Origin: Haloferax elongans ATCC BAA-1513 | GTDB lineage: Archaea; Halobacteriota; Halobacteria; Halobacteriales; Haloferacaceae | DNA: 64,000 nucleotides | Direction: 5' to 3' | NCBI RefSeq assembly: GCF_000336755.1 | Contig: NZ_AOLK01000019.1 | Coordinates: 124,001-188,000 of the forward strand | In this document: positions 18,482 through 26,344 of the stretch, one piece after another | Layout: every line of letters starts with the position of its first letter | Position numbering within the stretch: position 1 is the first letter of the stretch | The notes under the pieces: generated by a model | What the model saw: the letters and a program-made list of their open reading frames with translations, nothing else | Database searches by the model: none | What the model was told of the DNA's origin: nothing | Translations under genes and position numbers: made by a program

Positions 18482-19678
18482 CTATTCAGCCATCCGACTC
18501 CAGTAGTCGTAGTACTGGTGTTCTAACGCGGGTGTTATCCAGTGGAGGGTCCAGTCGTCCGACCAGCTATAGAACGCCTCGCGTTCGGTGTCCAGATAGT
18601 CGCTCACATCGACACTCGGTTTGTGGCCGGTGTCACAGATTTTAACCGCATTCTTCGGGTTCAGACACCAGTTGGCGAAGAGGACTGCAGTCGCGGGGTT
18701 CGGCGCTGCCTTCGGAATCACAGTGTGCATGGCTGTCGCCCACGCTCCTTCGTCAGGTACCGTGTAGTCGAGCGGCGCATCACGGCCGAATCGAGCGGTG
18801 TACAGCATCGGGAGGTCGAGGACGCCGACGACTGCGTCTCCATTCGCGAACGCCTCGATGGATTCGGATATCGTCCCGTGGTACATCTCACGCTCGTCGA
18901 GCGTCTGGACGGTGTCGATGAGCGTTTCGTAGTCGTCCGGCGACGTTGGGTCCGCTTGTGTCAGTAAGCCAGCGAGGAGAAATTCGGGCTTGACGAAGTC
19001 GAGTGCGCCGATGGCCATCCGGTCGGCGTATTGCTCGTCTAAGAGGACCTCCCAACTGGATGGCGGTTCGTCGAAGTGCTCGGTGTTGTACACGAGCGGG
19101 GCGAGTTGCATCTCCATCGGAACCGCATAGAAACTCCCATCCTGCTGTGCGGGGGTGTGAGTTCGAACACGCTCGTCGAGGTGGCTCCAGTTCGGCATCA
19201 CATCCACCGGAAGTTCGAACACGAGTTCGTCGTCCAAGGCTCGCCCGAGTATCCACCCACCGTCCGTGCTGACACTGTCGAGCACGGACTTCGGACCAAC
19301 GTCCTCACCCGTCGCGTGCTGTGTGACCGCTTGCACAATCCCGTCGAGGAGGCCCGGTGAGTCCGTTCGGCCACCCTGTTTTTTGCTTTCTTTCCACTCG
19401 TACGGGTCGCCGTAGTTCGTCACCTCGACGTCGAACTCGTCGCCGAACCCGCTTCGACGTCCGGCGAGTGACTTGTACTTGTTTCTCGTGACGAGTTTGG
19501 TTCCATAGTTCGTCGGCGGCCACTCTTCGATGTCTGTCGGCGCGCGGGTCGCGTCTGGGCCGCGAGCAGAACAGCCAGCGAGTCCAGAGACTAGTCCGGC
19601 CGTCGCTGCATACGTGAGAAATCGTCGTCTGCTCGCCGTGGAGGGGCTACGTCGGTCGGCAGGGCTTCGACGTCGCAT
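18482..19678 (-). CDS. ABC-type substrate-binding lipoprotein (spermidine/putrescine or iron-like fold)
   Basis: A 398-residue exported protein. The N-terminus has a twin-arginine motif (SRRRFLTYAATAGL) and a lipobox-like LAGC, so it is probably Tat-exported and lipid-anchored. The mature region matches class II bacterial extracellular solute-binding proteins of the polyamine/Fe3+ type (VVGVLDLPMLYTARFGRDAPLDYTVPDEG; PKAAPNPATAVLFANWCLNPKNA). No permease or ATPase gene is adjacent, so it is an orphan here. Its downstream neighbour is the anchored subtilase. The ligand is unknown. Confidence 0.82.
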   Translation of the reverse strand: MRRRSPADRRSPSTASRRRFLTYAATAGLVSGLAGCSARGPDATRAPTDIEEWPPTNYGTKLVTRNKYKSLAGRRSGFGDEFDVEVTNYGDPYEWKESKKQGGRTDSPGLLDGIVQAVTQHATGEDVGPKSVLDSVSTDGGWILGRALDDELVFELPVDVMPNWSHLDERVRTHTPAQQDGSFYAVPMEMQLAPLVYNTEHFDEPPSSWEVLLDEQYADRMAIGALDFVKPEFLLAGLLTQADPTSPDDYETLIDTVQTLDEREMYHGTISESIEAFANGDAVVGVLDLPMLYTARFGRDAPLDYTVPDEGAWATAMHTVIPKAAPNPATAVLFANWCLNPKNAVKICDTGHKPSVDVSDYLDTEREAFYSWSDDWTLHWITPALEHQYYDYWSRMAE

Positions 19679-19817
19679 ACTCTCTCGTTCTGACTGGTAT
19701 CTCTAATAACCCGGACTACACTTCGAACACGGTCGAAGTCTGGACGCGTACTGTCTGCTTCCATATCACGTCAAAACGATGAAAGATATATGGTGTACTG
19801 TCGTGTTACCGTCACGT

Positions 19818-20432
19818 ATGGGTGAACCAACAGACGGTGGCGACGACGGGCCATCTGCTGCAAAACGGGAGGGACAGCGAGGATTGTCCGACAGTCGCGC
19901 CGAAGAGTTTGTTACGCGCACACTCCAATACGAATGGGCAGATACTATCGTCGCCAATCCACCCGAGACAGAGGGAATCTCGTGGGTACCCGGAAACATC
20001 GGCGATTCGTGGGGCCGTGTCGCTCCCGACGCGTGGAGCGTCGGGCGAGAGTTTGGGGTCGACCTGTATTTCAGACACCACCCTACCCCGGAGTTGTTCG
20101 GTCGCGGGACGTTCCATCTCGAACTCACAGTCGACACTGTCGAGGATGGGAACCAAGCGTCACCGGCCGACGAGAACCTCGGGACACTCCGAGAGGTCCT
20201 CGCTGACGCTGTCGCCCACGACGACCCTGACGAACTCGTCGACGGGTCGTGGGTGGAGTCGACGCTGGTCGAAGACGACGAGCACGTTCTCTGGCGAGCG
20301 ACCTACAATTTCTCGGCCGGTGACGACGTCGCCTACCACGAGACGTTGCAGACGGCTATCGAAGACCACGCGTGGATTGTCCCGCTTGTCACCGACGCGT
20401 TCCAGTCGATGGCAAACGACCTCTCGGACTGA
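19818..20432 (+). CDS. Hypothetical haloarchaeal protein
   Basis: A ~204-residue acidic soluble protein with no recognisable catalytic motif. The central part has beta-strand pairs (VGREFGVDLYFRHHPTPELFGRGTFHLELTVDTVE) and the C-terminus is helical (TLQTAIEDHAWIVPLVTDAFQSMANDL). ATG 19818 (MGEPTDGGDDG) is preferred over an upstream ATG at 19779, because an acidic Gly/Asp-rich N-terminus is typical and the extra 13 residues are hydrophobic/basic. Function unknown. Confidence 0.65.
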   Translation: MGEPTDGGDDGPSAAKREGQRGLSDSRAEEFVTRTLQYEWADTIVANPPETEGISWVPGNIGDSWGRVAPDAWSVGREFGVDLYFRHHPTPELFGRGTFHLELTVDTVEDGNQASPADENLGTLREVLADAVAHDDPDELVDGSWVESTLVEDDEHVLWRATYNFSAGDDVAYHETLQTAIEDHAWIVPLVTDAFQSMANDLSD

Positions 20433-20510
20433 ATCTGGTTAGTTCGATTTTCCGTCACGGAATCGTGCGACTCCGTTCGATTTTTACCGTCACGGCGTAG
20501 TTGTACACTG

Positions 20511-21383
20511 ATGACCGTGAGGGATACACTCGACGAGCCGCGCATCATCGACACCCACGCACACCAGCCGACGGCGGAGTTTTTGCGCGACGCTGGCGGC
20601 GAGATGATGCAGGACGCGGCGAACAAGTTCGGCACGGAGATGGAGACGTGGGACTACGAGGCGATGATAGAGGAGTACCACGAACAGGGTATCGGGAAGG
20701 CCATCATGCTTGGGTGGGACGCCGAGACGAACACGGGTAATCCGCCGGTTCCGAACGACTACGTCGCCGAAATCCGCGACGAGTACCCGGACTTCTTTAT
20801 CGGGTTCGGGAGCGTCGACCCGCTGAAAGACAACTGTGTCGAGGAAGCGATTCGATGCGTCGAAGACCTCGACCTCTCTGGGTTCAAGTTCCAGCAAATC
20901 GCACAGGGCTTCGACCCGAGCGACGAGGCGCACACCGAGTTGTTCGACACCATCGAGGACCTCGGCGTGCCCGTCGTCTTCCACGGTGGAAACTCCACGC
21001 TCGGTGCCGGTTCTCCGGGTGGCCGTGGACTCAAAATCAAGTACGGAAACCCGATGCTCATCGACGACGTAGCGGCGGAACATCCCGACCTCCAGATCCT
21101 CATCGCTCACCCGGCGTTCCCGTGGGAGAAAGAGCAACTGGCCATCTGCCAGCAGAAGGGGAACGTCTACATGGACTTCTCGGGGTGGCTGCCGAAGTAC
21201 ATCGACGACCAGGTGCTTCACTACGCGAAGACGGTGCTGCAGGACAAGGTGATGTTCGGCACCGACTACCCGATGATTCGCCCCGAACGCTGGTTCGAAT
21301 CGTTCGACGAATACTTCGACGCGCCCGACGAGGTCAAGCGAAAGCTTCTCTGGGAGAACGCCGAGGAGTTCCTCGGGCTGTAA
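20511..21383 (+). CDS. Amidohydrolase-2 family metal-dependent hydrolase/decarboxylase
   Basis: A 290-residue TIM-barrel enzyme of the amidohydrolase_2 family. Metal-ligand motifs are DTHAH (residues ~15-19), VVFHGGN, LIAHPAFPWE and FGTDYPMIRPERW. The family includes ACMSD- and resorcylate-type decarboxylases and lactone hydrolases, often in aromatic catabolism. Its position at the edge of the phenylacetate island fits such a role, but the substrate is unproven. An ATTTTTACC box centred ~27 bases before the ATG suggests a leaderless transcript. A palindrome-plus-T terminator follows the stop. Confidence 0.85.
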   Translation: MTVRDTLDEPRIIDTHAHQPTAEFLRDAGGEMMQDAANKFGTEMETWDYEAMIEEYHEQGIGKAIMLGWDAETNTGNPPVPNDYVAEIRDEYPDFFIGFGSVDPLKDNCVEEAIRCVEDLDLSGFKFQQIAQGFDPSDEAHTELFDTIEDLGVPVVFHGGNSTLGAGSPGGRGLKIKYGNPMLIDDVAAEHPDLQILIAHPAFPWEKEQLAICQQKGNVYMDFSGWLPKYIDDQVLHYAKTVLQDKVMFGTDYPMIRPERWFESFDEYFDAPDEVKRKLLWENAEEFLGL

Positions 21384-21390
21384 CTCGGCT

Positions 21391-21411
21391 CACGCCGATT
21401 TTTTTGGCGTG
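21391..21411 (+). terminator. Hairpin/T-rich terminator after the amidohydrolase gene
   Basis: CACGCC and GGCGTG (six-base perfect arms) flank a loop containing seven T residues, just 8 bases after the stop at 21383. This is a good transcription terminator candidate. Confidence 0.55.
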
Positions 21412-21487
21412 TCATGATTTTCCCGGGGGTTCAGCGTGTGCCACCGAACGAACCGTTATCGTGTGGCAGGAAGTATCTAGATGTACG

Positions 21488-21946
21488 ATGATTCTCGAAG
21501 AGACCACCAGCGTGAACGCGCCCGCCGAAGACATCTACCACTTCTTCGGGGCGATGGACGAGAATTACGAGCGCTGGCACCCCGACCACATCGAATTTCG
21601 GTGGGTGAGTGGAGATGGGTTAGAGACCGGCGCGGAGGCGTACTTCGAGGAGCGAATCGCAGGCGAGTTACAGCGGAAGACAGTCCGATTCACAGAGGTC
21701 ATTCCCAACCGATACATCGAGTTCAAACCCACGTCGTGGCTGGTGGGGATGCTCATGCCGTCTCTCAGCTTTACTATCGACCCAGCCACCGACGGTTGCG
21801 ACTTCACCCAGCGAATCAAGGTACGGACCGGTCCAATCGGTGCTCGGTTGAATCGGCGGGAGTTCGACGCCGTCCGTGAGCATATGACCGCGGAAGGGGA
21901 GAATCTAAAGCGCATCCTCGAATCAGAAGCCACCAGTACTGTCTGA
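21488..21946 (+). CDS. SRPBCC (START/Bet v1-like) domain protein
   Basis: A 152-residue protein of the polyketide-cyclase/START fold. It opens MILEETTSVNAPAEDIYHFFGAMDENYERWHPDHIEF and has the ITEVIPNRYIEFKP-like strand (FTEVIPNRYIEFKPTSW) and a C-terminal helix (EFDAVREHMTAEGENLKRILE). Such proteins bind hydrophobic ligands or catalyse small-molecule reactions. A CCGTTATCG box ~29 bases before ATG 21488 supports this start and a leaderless mRNA. It is convergent with the paaG-like gene, so any link to phenylacetate metabolism is only positional. Confidence 0.8.
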   Translation: MILEETTSVNAPAEDIYHFFGAMDENYERWHPDHIEFRWVSGDGLETGAEAYFEERIAGELQRKTVRFTEVIPNRYIEFKPTSWLVGMLMPSLSFTIDPATDGCDFTQRIKVRTGPIGARLNRREFDAVREHMTAEGENLKRILESEATSTV

Positions 21947-21959
21947 GAGCGGGGTTGCT

Positions 21960-22724
21960 TCAGTCGAACTCAGGCCGCCGCTTTTCGAGAAACGCCGAGA
22001 CGCCTTCCTCGTGGGAGTCGGTATCGTAGGCGAGCGTCTGGGCGTGCGCTTCGTGTTCGAGGCCGTCGCGCCACGACCGGCCGAGATTCGCGTGAATCGC
22101 CTCTTTTGCGAGTGCGAGCGTCTCCGTCGGGCGCGAGGCCAGCGTCTCGACCATCTCGTCGACGGTCGAATCGAGTTCGTCGGCGTCGACCACCTCATTC
22201 ACCAAGTCGAGTTCGGCCGCTCGCTCGGCCGAGATGAGCTTCCCAGTGAACGCCAGCTCTTTCGCCGCTCGGAGACCAACGAGACGAGGAAGAGTCACAG
22301 TCGCACCTGCGTCGGGGACGAGGCCGACGTTGACGAACGACGCACCGAACCGAGCATCTTGGGCGGCGTAGGCGAAGTCGCAGGCGGCGACGACCGAGGT
22401 CCCAGCACCGACGGCGTCGCCGTTGACCTTGGCGACGACCGGAACCGGGGCGGTGAGTATCGCTTCGGCGACCCGCCCGAGCGTTCCCCGGACGCGTTCG
22501 TATGCCTCGCGAGCGGTCTCGTCTCGCTTGGCCATCGCCTCGATATCGCCACCAGCGCTGAAGGCGTCGCCGTCGCCGGTGAGAACGACAGCATCGAATT
22601 CGTCGGGAGTTACCGCTTCGAGCGCTTCCGAGAGTTCGCGTGCCACGTCGCCGGTGAAGGCGTTCTTTACCTCGGGGCGGTCGAACGCTACAACCCGCAC
22701 GCCGTCGGCGTCTTCGACTCGCAT
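21960..22724 (-). CDS. paaG: PaaG-like enoyl-CoA hydratase/isomerase (ring 1,2-epoxyphenylacetyl-CoA isomerase)
   Basis: A 254-residue crotonase-fold enzyme. The oxyanion motif FSAGGDIEAM is intact. The usual hydratase Glu of GGCE is replaced (GAGTSVVAACDFA), and the second region reads FVNVGLVPDAGATVTLPRLVG. The GAG-x-ACD and GLVPDAG patterns match PaaG, where the Asp (here ~Asp138) does isomerisation of the ring epoxide to oxepin-CoA. I therefore call it PaaG by motif rather than a generic hydratase. It is divergent from paaA with a regulator gene between. A TATATAA box ~28 bases before ATG 22724 supports the start. Confidence 0.75.
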   Translation of the reverse strand: MRVEDADGVRVVAFDRPEVKNAFTGDVARELSEALEAVTPDEFDAVVLTGDGDAFSAGGDIEAMAKRDETAREAYERVRGTLGRVAEAILTAPVPVVAKVNGDAVGAGTSVVAACDFAYAAQDARFGASFVNVGLVPDAGATVTLPRLVGLRAAKELAFTGKLISAERAAELDLVNEVVDADELDSTVDEMVETLASRPTETLALAKEAIHANLGRSWRDGLEHEAHAQTLAYDTDSHEEGVSAFLEKRRPEFD

Positions 22725-22747
22725 ACGCCGGTGTACACGGACAGTAC

Positions 22748-22754
22748 TTATATA
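22748..22754 (-). promoter_or_regulatory. TATA box for the paaG-like gene
   Basis: TATATAA on the minus strand, centred ~27 bases before ATG 22724, fits a leaderless haloarchaeal promoter. It overlaps the stop codon of the HTH-10 gene, so that gene's 3' end carries the promoter of its neighbour. Confidence 0.6.
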
Positions 22755-23395
22755 GACTCGCCGAAAATTGTCTGGAAGAGCGACTGCTGTGCTCGGCGCA
22801 GGCGTTCGAGGAACGCTGACTTGCTGATGCCGAGTTCCGCGGCAACCTCGTTTGCGGTGCGTTCTCTCGGGATGGCGAAGTAGCCCAACTCCAACGCGAC
22901 GCGAAGGCTCTCTTCTTGCGCTGGGGTCAGGTCCCACGCACGGCCGATTGGTTCGTCTTCGTCGGCACGGAGCGGATAGACACGCTGGAGCGTGATGCCG
23001 ACCGTCTGACCTGCTTTCTCCATCACACCCCGAAGCACGTCGTACCCGACGACGGCACCACGCATCGTCGCCCCGCCCCCGCTGTACTGCATCGACTCGA
23101 CGAGGAAGCCCTCGTCGACGAGTTCGTGGACGACACACGGATGCTTCGAGAGACAACGATACGTACAGGTGTCGTCACCCCCCGTGACGTGGAGGTACCG
23201 AATTCGCTCGTCGCGGTCCAGCGTCGTCGCCAGTCGGTCGTCGAGCGGCGCTGAAAAGCGGAGCAGCACGTTCCCATCTGTCCGAAGTTGTGGAGCCGCC
23301 GCATCGACAGTCACTGCTGCGTCCTCGGTCGCTCGTGCGAGGGGACAGTCGTCACCCTCGATACGAAACTCCGCGACGAGGCACTCGTCTATCAT
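22748..23395 (-). CDS. HTH-10 regulator, probable controller of the paa operon
   Basis: A 215-residue regulator. The C-terminus (~155-212) is HTH-10: WDLTPAQEESLRVALELGYFAIPRERTANEVAAELGISKSAFLERLRRAQQSLF. The N-terminal ~150 residues form the sensor-like domain found in short HTH-10 proteins (AEFRIEGDDCPLARA; a cysteine pair in DTCTYRCLSKHPCVVHELVDEGF) with three closely spaced Cys that could sense redox or bind a metal. ATG 23395 lies ~27 bases downstream of a TATA-like box shared with paaA. Divergent location from paaA makes it the likely paa regulator; the sign of control is unknown. Confidence 0.82.
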   Translation of the reverse strand: MIDECLVAEFRIEGDDCPLARATEDAAVTVDAAAPQLRTDGNVLLRFSAPLDDRLATTLDRDERIRYLHVTGGDDTCTYRCLSKHPCVVHELVDEGFLVESMQYSGGGATMRGAVVGYDVLRGVMEKAGQTVGITLQRVYPLRADEDEPIGRAWDLTPAQEESLRVALELGYFAIPRERTANEVAAELGISKSAFLERLRRAQQSLFQTIFGESI

Positions 23396-23418
23396 GACAC
23401 ATGTACACACGCACGACC

Positions 23419-23428
23419 GGTATAAAAA
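23419..23428. promoter_or_regulatory. Shared bidirectional TATA region between the HTH-10 gene and paaA
   Basis: GGTATAAAAA on the plus strand reads TTTTTATACC on the minus strand. Toward the minus strand it is ~27 bases from ATG 23395 (leaderless). Toward the plus strand it would start a transcript near 23450, leaving a ~38-base leader before paaA at 23488. One box therefore probably serves both directions. Confidence 0.5.
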
Positions 23429-23487
23429 TGCAGTCTATAGGCGGGCCAATCGGTAAGTGGTTGCTCACGATAGTTAATGGCAGAGAG

Positions 23488-24435
23488 ATGGACATCGAAA
23501 CCGTCAAAGAACGGGCAGGGCCGCGAGAGTTCTCCGCCAAAGACGACATGCCGGAGGAGTATCGTAAGGCTGCGACCCGGATGATTCAGTTCCACGCGAA
23601 CAGTGAGATTATGGGGGCGTATCTGGAGCGACCCTTCATCCGTCAGGCACCGAGCTTAGAGCGCAAACTCGCCTTTTCGGCGAAGACGCAGGACGAACTC
23701 GGCCACGGGCAACTCCTGTACCGCGCCGCCGAGAGTCTGGGCGTCAAGACCCGCGACGAGATGCTCGACGAACTCGCCAACGGTGAAGGAAAGTTCCTCA
23801 ACTGCTTCCACTACCCGATGGAGTCGTGGGTGGAGACCCCGATGATTGCGTTCTTCGTCGACGGCGCGGCGATGCGCCGACAGGCGACGCTGAAGAACAC
23901 CTCGTGGGAGCCGTACGCTCACGCGATGGACAAGGTCTGTTTCGAGGAAGGATTCCACGTCAAACACGGCGAGGCAATCCTCCACGAACTGATGACCGGC
24001 TCCAAGAAAGAACAGGAGATGACCCAAGAGGCCTTCGAGAAGTGGTGGCCTCGCATCATCCAGTTCTTCGGCCCCACCGACAAGCAGTCGACCCACCACG
24101 GCTTCGCCAGTGAGGTCGGCCTCAAGCAGATGTCGAACGACGAACTCCGGCGGGCGTTCCTCAACAGCTACGTCCCGAAAGCCGAGAAGTACGGCCTCGA
24201 AATCCCGGACACGCCGCGCATCACGAAGAACGACGACGGCACCTACGAGGTCAACGAAGACGACCTCGACTGGGACGAGTTCTTCCAGATTGCGAAAAAC
24301 GAGTACGAACCCGGTGTCGGCCAAATCGACGGTCGCAAGAAGGCCCAAGAGGCGGTCGCCTGGGTCCGCGAATCGATGGACAAACACGAACAGACCATCT
24401 ACGGCGGCGGCGAGAGCCCGCAGGCGGCAGACTAA
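23488..24435 (+). CDS. paaA: Phenylacetyl-CoA 1,2-epoxidase catalytic subunit PaaA
   Basis: A 315-residue ferritin-like diiron oxygenase subunit that epoxidises the ring of phenylacetyl-CoA. Iron-ligand motifs are visible: Glu70 and His73 in AKTQDELGHGQLL, and Glu153/Glu154 with His157 in CFEEGFHVKHGE, matching bacterial PaaA. The WETPMIAFFVDGAAMRRQATLKNTSWEPYA-type segment is also conserved. ATG 23488 (MDIETVKERAG) is preceded by AGAGAG; upstream in-frame residues are not conserved. First gene of the paaABCD(zinc-ribbon) operon, 12 bases before paaB. Confidence 0.95.
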   Translation: MDIETVKERAGPREFSAKDDMPEEYRKAATRMIQFHANSEIMGAYLERPFIRQAPSLERKLAFSAKTQDELGHGQLLYRAAESLGVKTRDEMLDELANGEGKFLNCFHYPMESWVETPMIAFFVDGAAMRRQATLKNTSWEPYAHAMDKVCFEEGFHVKHGEAILHELMTGSKKEQEMTQEAFEKWWPRIIQFFGPTDKQSTHHGFASEVGLKQMSNDELRRAFLNSYVPKAEKYGLEIPDTPRITKNDDGTYEVNEDDLDWDEFFQIAKNEYEPGVGQIDGRKKAQEAVAWVRESMDKHEQTIYGGGESPQAAD

Positions 24436-24447
24436 CGGAGTGATTCG

Positions 24448-24777
24448 ATGATTTGGGAAGTATTCCGACAGAAGAAGGCAGGTGACTATCACACCCACTG
24501 CGGCAACGTCCACGCACCCGACCGCGACATGGCGTTGCTGTTCGCAGAAGTACAGCACGGGCGACGGATGCCCACCAACAGTCTGTGGGTCGTCCCGAAG
24601 GACGAAATCGGCGAAGTCGACACCGAGGACGTCGCCTTCGGTGGCACGACCGACAAGTCCTACCGTTGGGCGATGACCTACAACTTCGAGGCCGCGGCCG
24701 AAGAGGTCGCCGCCTCCGAGAGCGAACAGTCCGAAGCCGAACAACAGCGACGTTCCGTCGTGGAGGGTGACGACTGA
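24448..24777 (+). CDS. paaB: Phenylacetyl-CoA epoxidase subunit PaaB
   Basis: A 109-residue small subunit. The N-terminus MIWEVFRQKKAGDYHTHCGNVHAPDRDMALLFAEVQHGRR is the typical PaaB core, and RMPTNSLWVVPKDEI is recognisable. In bacterial complexes PaaB bridges the PaaAC heterodimers and is structurally required. The acidic C-terminus is a haloarchaeal adaptation. Its stop overlaps the paaC ATG by one base (TGATG), so the genes are translationally coupled. Confidence 0.95.
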   Translation: MIWEVFRQKKAGDYHTHCGNVHAPDRDMALLFAEVQHGRRMPTNSLWVVPKDEIGEVDTEDVAFGGTTDKSYRWAMTYNFEAAAEEVAASESEQSEAEQQRRSVVEGDD

Positions 24778-25649
24778 TGGCGGCAGCGAAGCAACTCCCC
24801 GGACCGCAGGACCTCTCGGACGACGAGCGCGAAGCTCTCGAAGCACTCCTGTTCAGTCTGGCCGACGACGAGTTCGTCATCGCCGAGCGCTACACCGAGT
24901 GGCAGGTTCGCGCACCGACTATCGAGTCCGACATCTCGGTCGCCAACATCGCGCAGGACGAACTGGGGCACGCCCGCCTCTATTACGACCTGCTCGAAGA
25001 CTTCGGCTACGATGAACCCGACCTCATCTGGGAGCGCGACGCTGACGAATGGCGACACAGCACGCTCTGTGAACTCCCGTTCGAGGAGGGTGACTGGGCC
25101 GACTACGTCGTCCGGTCGTTCCTCTTCGACGAAGCCGAGTACATTCGCCTGCAGGCGCTCGAAGGCTCGTCGTACCCGCGTCTGGCCGACCGCATCGGGA
25201 AGATTATGGCCGAAGAGAAGTACCACCGCGAACACGCTCGCAGTTGGCTCGAACGCCTCTGTGAGGACGACGAGTCGCGCGCTCGGATGCAGGACGCCGT
25301 GGACAGGCTCATGCCCCACGCGCTGACGCTGTTCGCACCGACCGATGAGGATATCGAGGCTCGAATCGACGACCTCGGCATCCGCACGGAGAACCTCCTC
25401 ACCATGCGCGAGGAGTGGCTGGACGAGGTCGTCCCGAGACTCGAATCGGTCGGTCTGCACGTCGAGGAAGCACAGTTACCCGAACAGTACGATGTCCACC
25501 ACGCGGACTTCGACATGCCCGACGAACTCGGACGTGACCAATCGCACACCGACGCGTGGTTCGACCTCTACGACGAGTTCACGAAGAGTTACCGTGAACT
25601 CGGCCGCCACGAGGCGGCGAAGATTATGAAGGACCCAGACGATGAGTAG
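24777..25649 (+). CDS. paaC: Phenylacetyl-CoA epoxidase structural subunit PaaC
   Basis: A 290-residue ferritin-like subunit paralogous to PaaA. Motifs include ANIAQDELGHARLYYDLLED and MAEEKYHREHARSWLERL. In bacteria PaaC pairs with PaaA as a structural partner and lacks a functional diiron centre; whether this copy binds iron cannot be judged by eye because both E..H motifs are partly retained. Its 3' end overlaps paaD by 8 bases. Confident family call. Confidence 0.94.
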   Translation: MAAAKQLPGPQDLSDDEREALEALLFSLADDEFVIAERYTEWQVRAPTIESDISVANIAQDELGHARLYYDLLEDFGYDEPDLIWERDADEWRHSTLCELPFEEGDWADYVVRSFLFDEAEYIRLQALEGSSYPRLADRIGKIMAEEKYHREHARSWLERLCEDDESRARMQDAVDRLMPHALTLFAPTDEDIEARIDDLGIRTENLLTMREEWLDEVVPRLESVGLHVEEAQLPEQYDVHHADFDMPDELGRDQSHTDAWFDLYDEFTKSYRELGRHEAAKIMKDPDDE

Positions 25650-26067
25650 TGAATTCGACCCCGACCCGACCGAGGCGCAGTACTGCGCACACACAGACTA
25701 CAGCGAGGGCACCGCCCACGAAGAACTCCCCGCGACTGGCGAGGGTTCTGTCGGCATCGAGCGCGACGTGTGGGACGCCCTCTACACGGTCGAGGACCCG
25801 GAGATGCCCATCAGCATCGTCGACTTGGGTCTCATCTACGCTGTCGGGGTCGAACCGGAGACCGGCGAAGCGCGAATCGACATGACCCTCACCTACACCG
25901 GCTGCCCGGCTCGGAACATGCTGAGAGACGATATCCGGTCGGCAGTCGAGGCGGTCGAGGGCGTCGAAGACGTGCTCATCAATCTCGTGTGGAGTCCCGC
26001 GTGGTCCACCGCGATGGTGACCGAACAGGGCCGCGAAGACCTCCGCGATTTCGGCCTGAGCGTGTAA
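25642..26067 (+). CDS. paaD: PaaD N-terminal module: MIP18/DUF59-family Fe-S assembly protein
   Basis: A 141-residue protein of the MIP18 (DUF59) family. The core is DALYTVEDPEMPISIVDLGLIYAV followed by MTLTYTGCPARNMLRDDIRSAV and VLINLVWSPAWSTAMVTEQGREDLRDFGL. The GCPA Cys matches the metal-cluster ligand of the family. It corresponds to the first two-thirds of bacterial PaaD, thought to help mature the epoxidase or its electron donor. The C-terminal zinc ribbon of bacterial PaaD is missing and is encoded by the next ORF (26070-26240). Overlaps paaC by 8 bases. Confidence 0.92.
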   Translation: MSSEFDPDPTEAQYCAHTDYSEGTAHEELPATGEGSVGIERDVWDALYTVEDPEMPISIVDLGLIYAVGVEPETGEARIDMTLTYTGCPARNMLRDDIRSAVEAVEGVEDVLINLVWSPAWSTAMVTEQGREDLRDFGLSV

Positions 26068-26069
26068 CC

Positions 26070-26240
26070 ATGAGACGACTTTCAGACCCGAGCGTTACGA
26101 CGACCGGAGAGACGGCAGGTGCACAATGTCCCTACTGCGATGGGACGAACACCGACCGCGAGCATCCGAAAGGGCCCTCGCTCTGTCGGTCGATGCACTA
26201 CTGCCACGACTGCGAAGAACCGTTCGAGAAGTTCGGCTGA
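26070..26240 (+). CDS. PaaD C-terminal zinc ribbon encoded as a separate small protein
   Basis: A 56-residue protein starting at the ATG two bases after the paaD stop. It contains CPYCDGTNTDREHPKGPSLC and then MHYCHDCEEPFEKFG, i.e. two CxxC knuckles plus an extra Cys. Bacterial PaaD ends with a very similar CPRCGS...C...YRC..C.EPFDYF segment, so this is the split-off C-terminal zinc ribbon of PaaD. Last gene of the paa operon. Because of its length it is easily missed. Confidence 0.88.
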   Translation: MRRLSDPSVTTTGETAGAQCPYCDGTNTDREHPKGPSLCRSMHYCHDCEEPFEKFG

Positions 26241-26329
26241 GCGGTCTGACTCCCGGTTGTGCCCGTCTGCTCGCTGATTGCATCCATTCCTCGTTTTCTC
26301 CATCTCTCTTCGAAACGCTGAGTCGTAGC

Positions 26330-26344
26330 TGACTGAGTCAGTCA
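26330..26344. repeat. 15-bp perfect palindrome between convergent genes
   Basis: TGACTGA-G-TCAGTCA: seven-base arms around one base, in the 283-base gap between the converging ends of the paa operon and the aldehyde dehydrogenase gene. The gap otherwise holds only a TTTT run near 26382; I see no further gene in it. A terminator-associated role is possible but the loop is too short for a normal hairpin. Confidence 0.35.
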
